From the NCBI GenBank assembly GCA_017436915.1, contig JAFSCE010000024.1, forward strand, positions 1 through 42,473: 42,473 nt of DNA. Direction: 5' to 3'. Below, one piece after another: positions 42,316 through 42,473 of this stretch. How positions within the stretch are numbered: position 1 is the stretch's first letter; each line of letters opens with the position of its first letter. This DNA comes from Clostridia bacterium (GTDB taxonomy: Bacteria; Bacillota; Clostridia; Oscillospirales; Acutalibacteraceae). A program made the translations under genes and the position numbers. The notes under the pieces are model-generated. The model was not told the origin of the DNA, did no database searches, and worked only from the letters and a program-made list of their open reading frames with translations.

Positions 42316-42366
42316 TTATTCCTGCCTTGCCTTACAAATTTGATGAAAAAGGCAAGGCAGGAATAA
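42316..42366. repeat. Large inverted repeat 2
   Basis: An 18-bp perfect stem, TTATTCCTGCCTTGCCTT (42316-42333) with its complement at 42349-42366, and a 15-nt loop. It begins 3 nt after inverted repeat 1 and has the same total length (51 bp), with an unrelated arm sequence. Confidence 0.82.
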
Positions 42367-42423
42367 TTATTTGTCCCTATTGTAGCACAAGCATAGCATA
42401 AAAGCGGTGGAGCAGCAAGGGTA

Positions 42424-42473
42424 ATGATGTATCGCTTATGGCGATATGATGTATTTGCTTCGCAAATATGATG
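42424..42473. repeat. Tandem hairpin repeat, truncated by the window end
   Basis: The constant ATGATGT recurs at 42424 and 42446, and again as ATGATG at 42468 where the window ends: a 22-bp period. Between copies the insert is a short hairpin whose stem changes but stays complementary: ATCGC-TTATG-GCGAT, then ATTTGC-TTC-GCAAAT. A GC-richer lead (about 42385-42423) precedes it. The element continues beyond the window. Confidence 0.75.

Noticed and set aside
42262..42366. The two large inverted repeats as intrinsic terminators
   Set aside because: Neither is followed by a T run on either strand, and no gene ends immediately before them inside the window.
42424..42473. A CRISPR array at the right edge
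   Set aside because: The units are only 22 bp, the variable parts are palindromic and 14-15 bp long, and no cas genes are present.

Overview
The window looks like chromosome from a spore-forming member of the Bacillota, class Clostridia (Oscillospirales/Ruminococcaceae-like is my best guess from gene content and style). The reasons are Firmicutes gene order in a division and cell-wall (dcw) cluster, sporulation genes (SpoIID, a SpoVD-type PBP, CwlD), strong AGGAGG-type ribosome sites, sigma-A promoters, PPDK-type pyruvate metabolism and DegV. MurE carries the DNPR motif, which predicts meso-diaminopimelate peptidoglycan. Nearly all genes lie on the minus strand; only pth-mfd and spoIID are on plus.

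Layout. 1-138: start of a lipoprotein gene cut by the window edge. 268-2898: ppdK. 3161-7228: pth-mfd on plus, ending in a terminator shared with the converging degV (7261-8097). 8259-23893, read right to left: mraZ, rsmH, ftsL, two tandem PASTA PBPs (pbpB/ftsI type and spoVD type), murE, mraY, ftsW, murG, murA, ftsQ, then ftsZ with its own near-perfect promoter, then ttcA. 24215-29044: an overlapping operon of two M16 peptidase-family genes, lgt and folD, followed by a small membrane protein with its own promoter flanked by two LexA-like boxes. 29119-31212: a FtsX/MacB-type permease and HlyD-type adaptor with no ATPase beside them. 31314-33963: an uncharacterised membrane protein, cwlD and radA. 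34080-35099: gap (GAPDH). 35265-37665: an uncharacterised membrane protein and citrate synthase. 37756-38733: spoIID, converging on a YjdF-like membrane protein. 39638-42009: a clearly AT-richer accessory block of four poorly characterised genes. 42262-42473: two large inverted repeats and a truncated tandem hairpin repeat.

How the genes work together. The central cluster makes lipid II (MurA, MurE, MraY, MurG), polymerises and cross-links it at the septum (FtsW plus PBPs, with FtsL and FtsQ) and supplies FtsZ, under a promoter whose start region carries MraZ-box-like repeats and DnaA-box-like sequences. murB, murD, murF and ftsA are absent from the cluster and must be elsewhere or replaced. 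Just upstream of this cluster lies a possible SOS-controlled small membrane protein. The AT-rich block and palindromic repeats at the right end are the most likely horizontally acquired part.

All assignments come from reading the sequence; no database search was run. Promoter, operator and hairpin calls are pattern matches.
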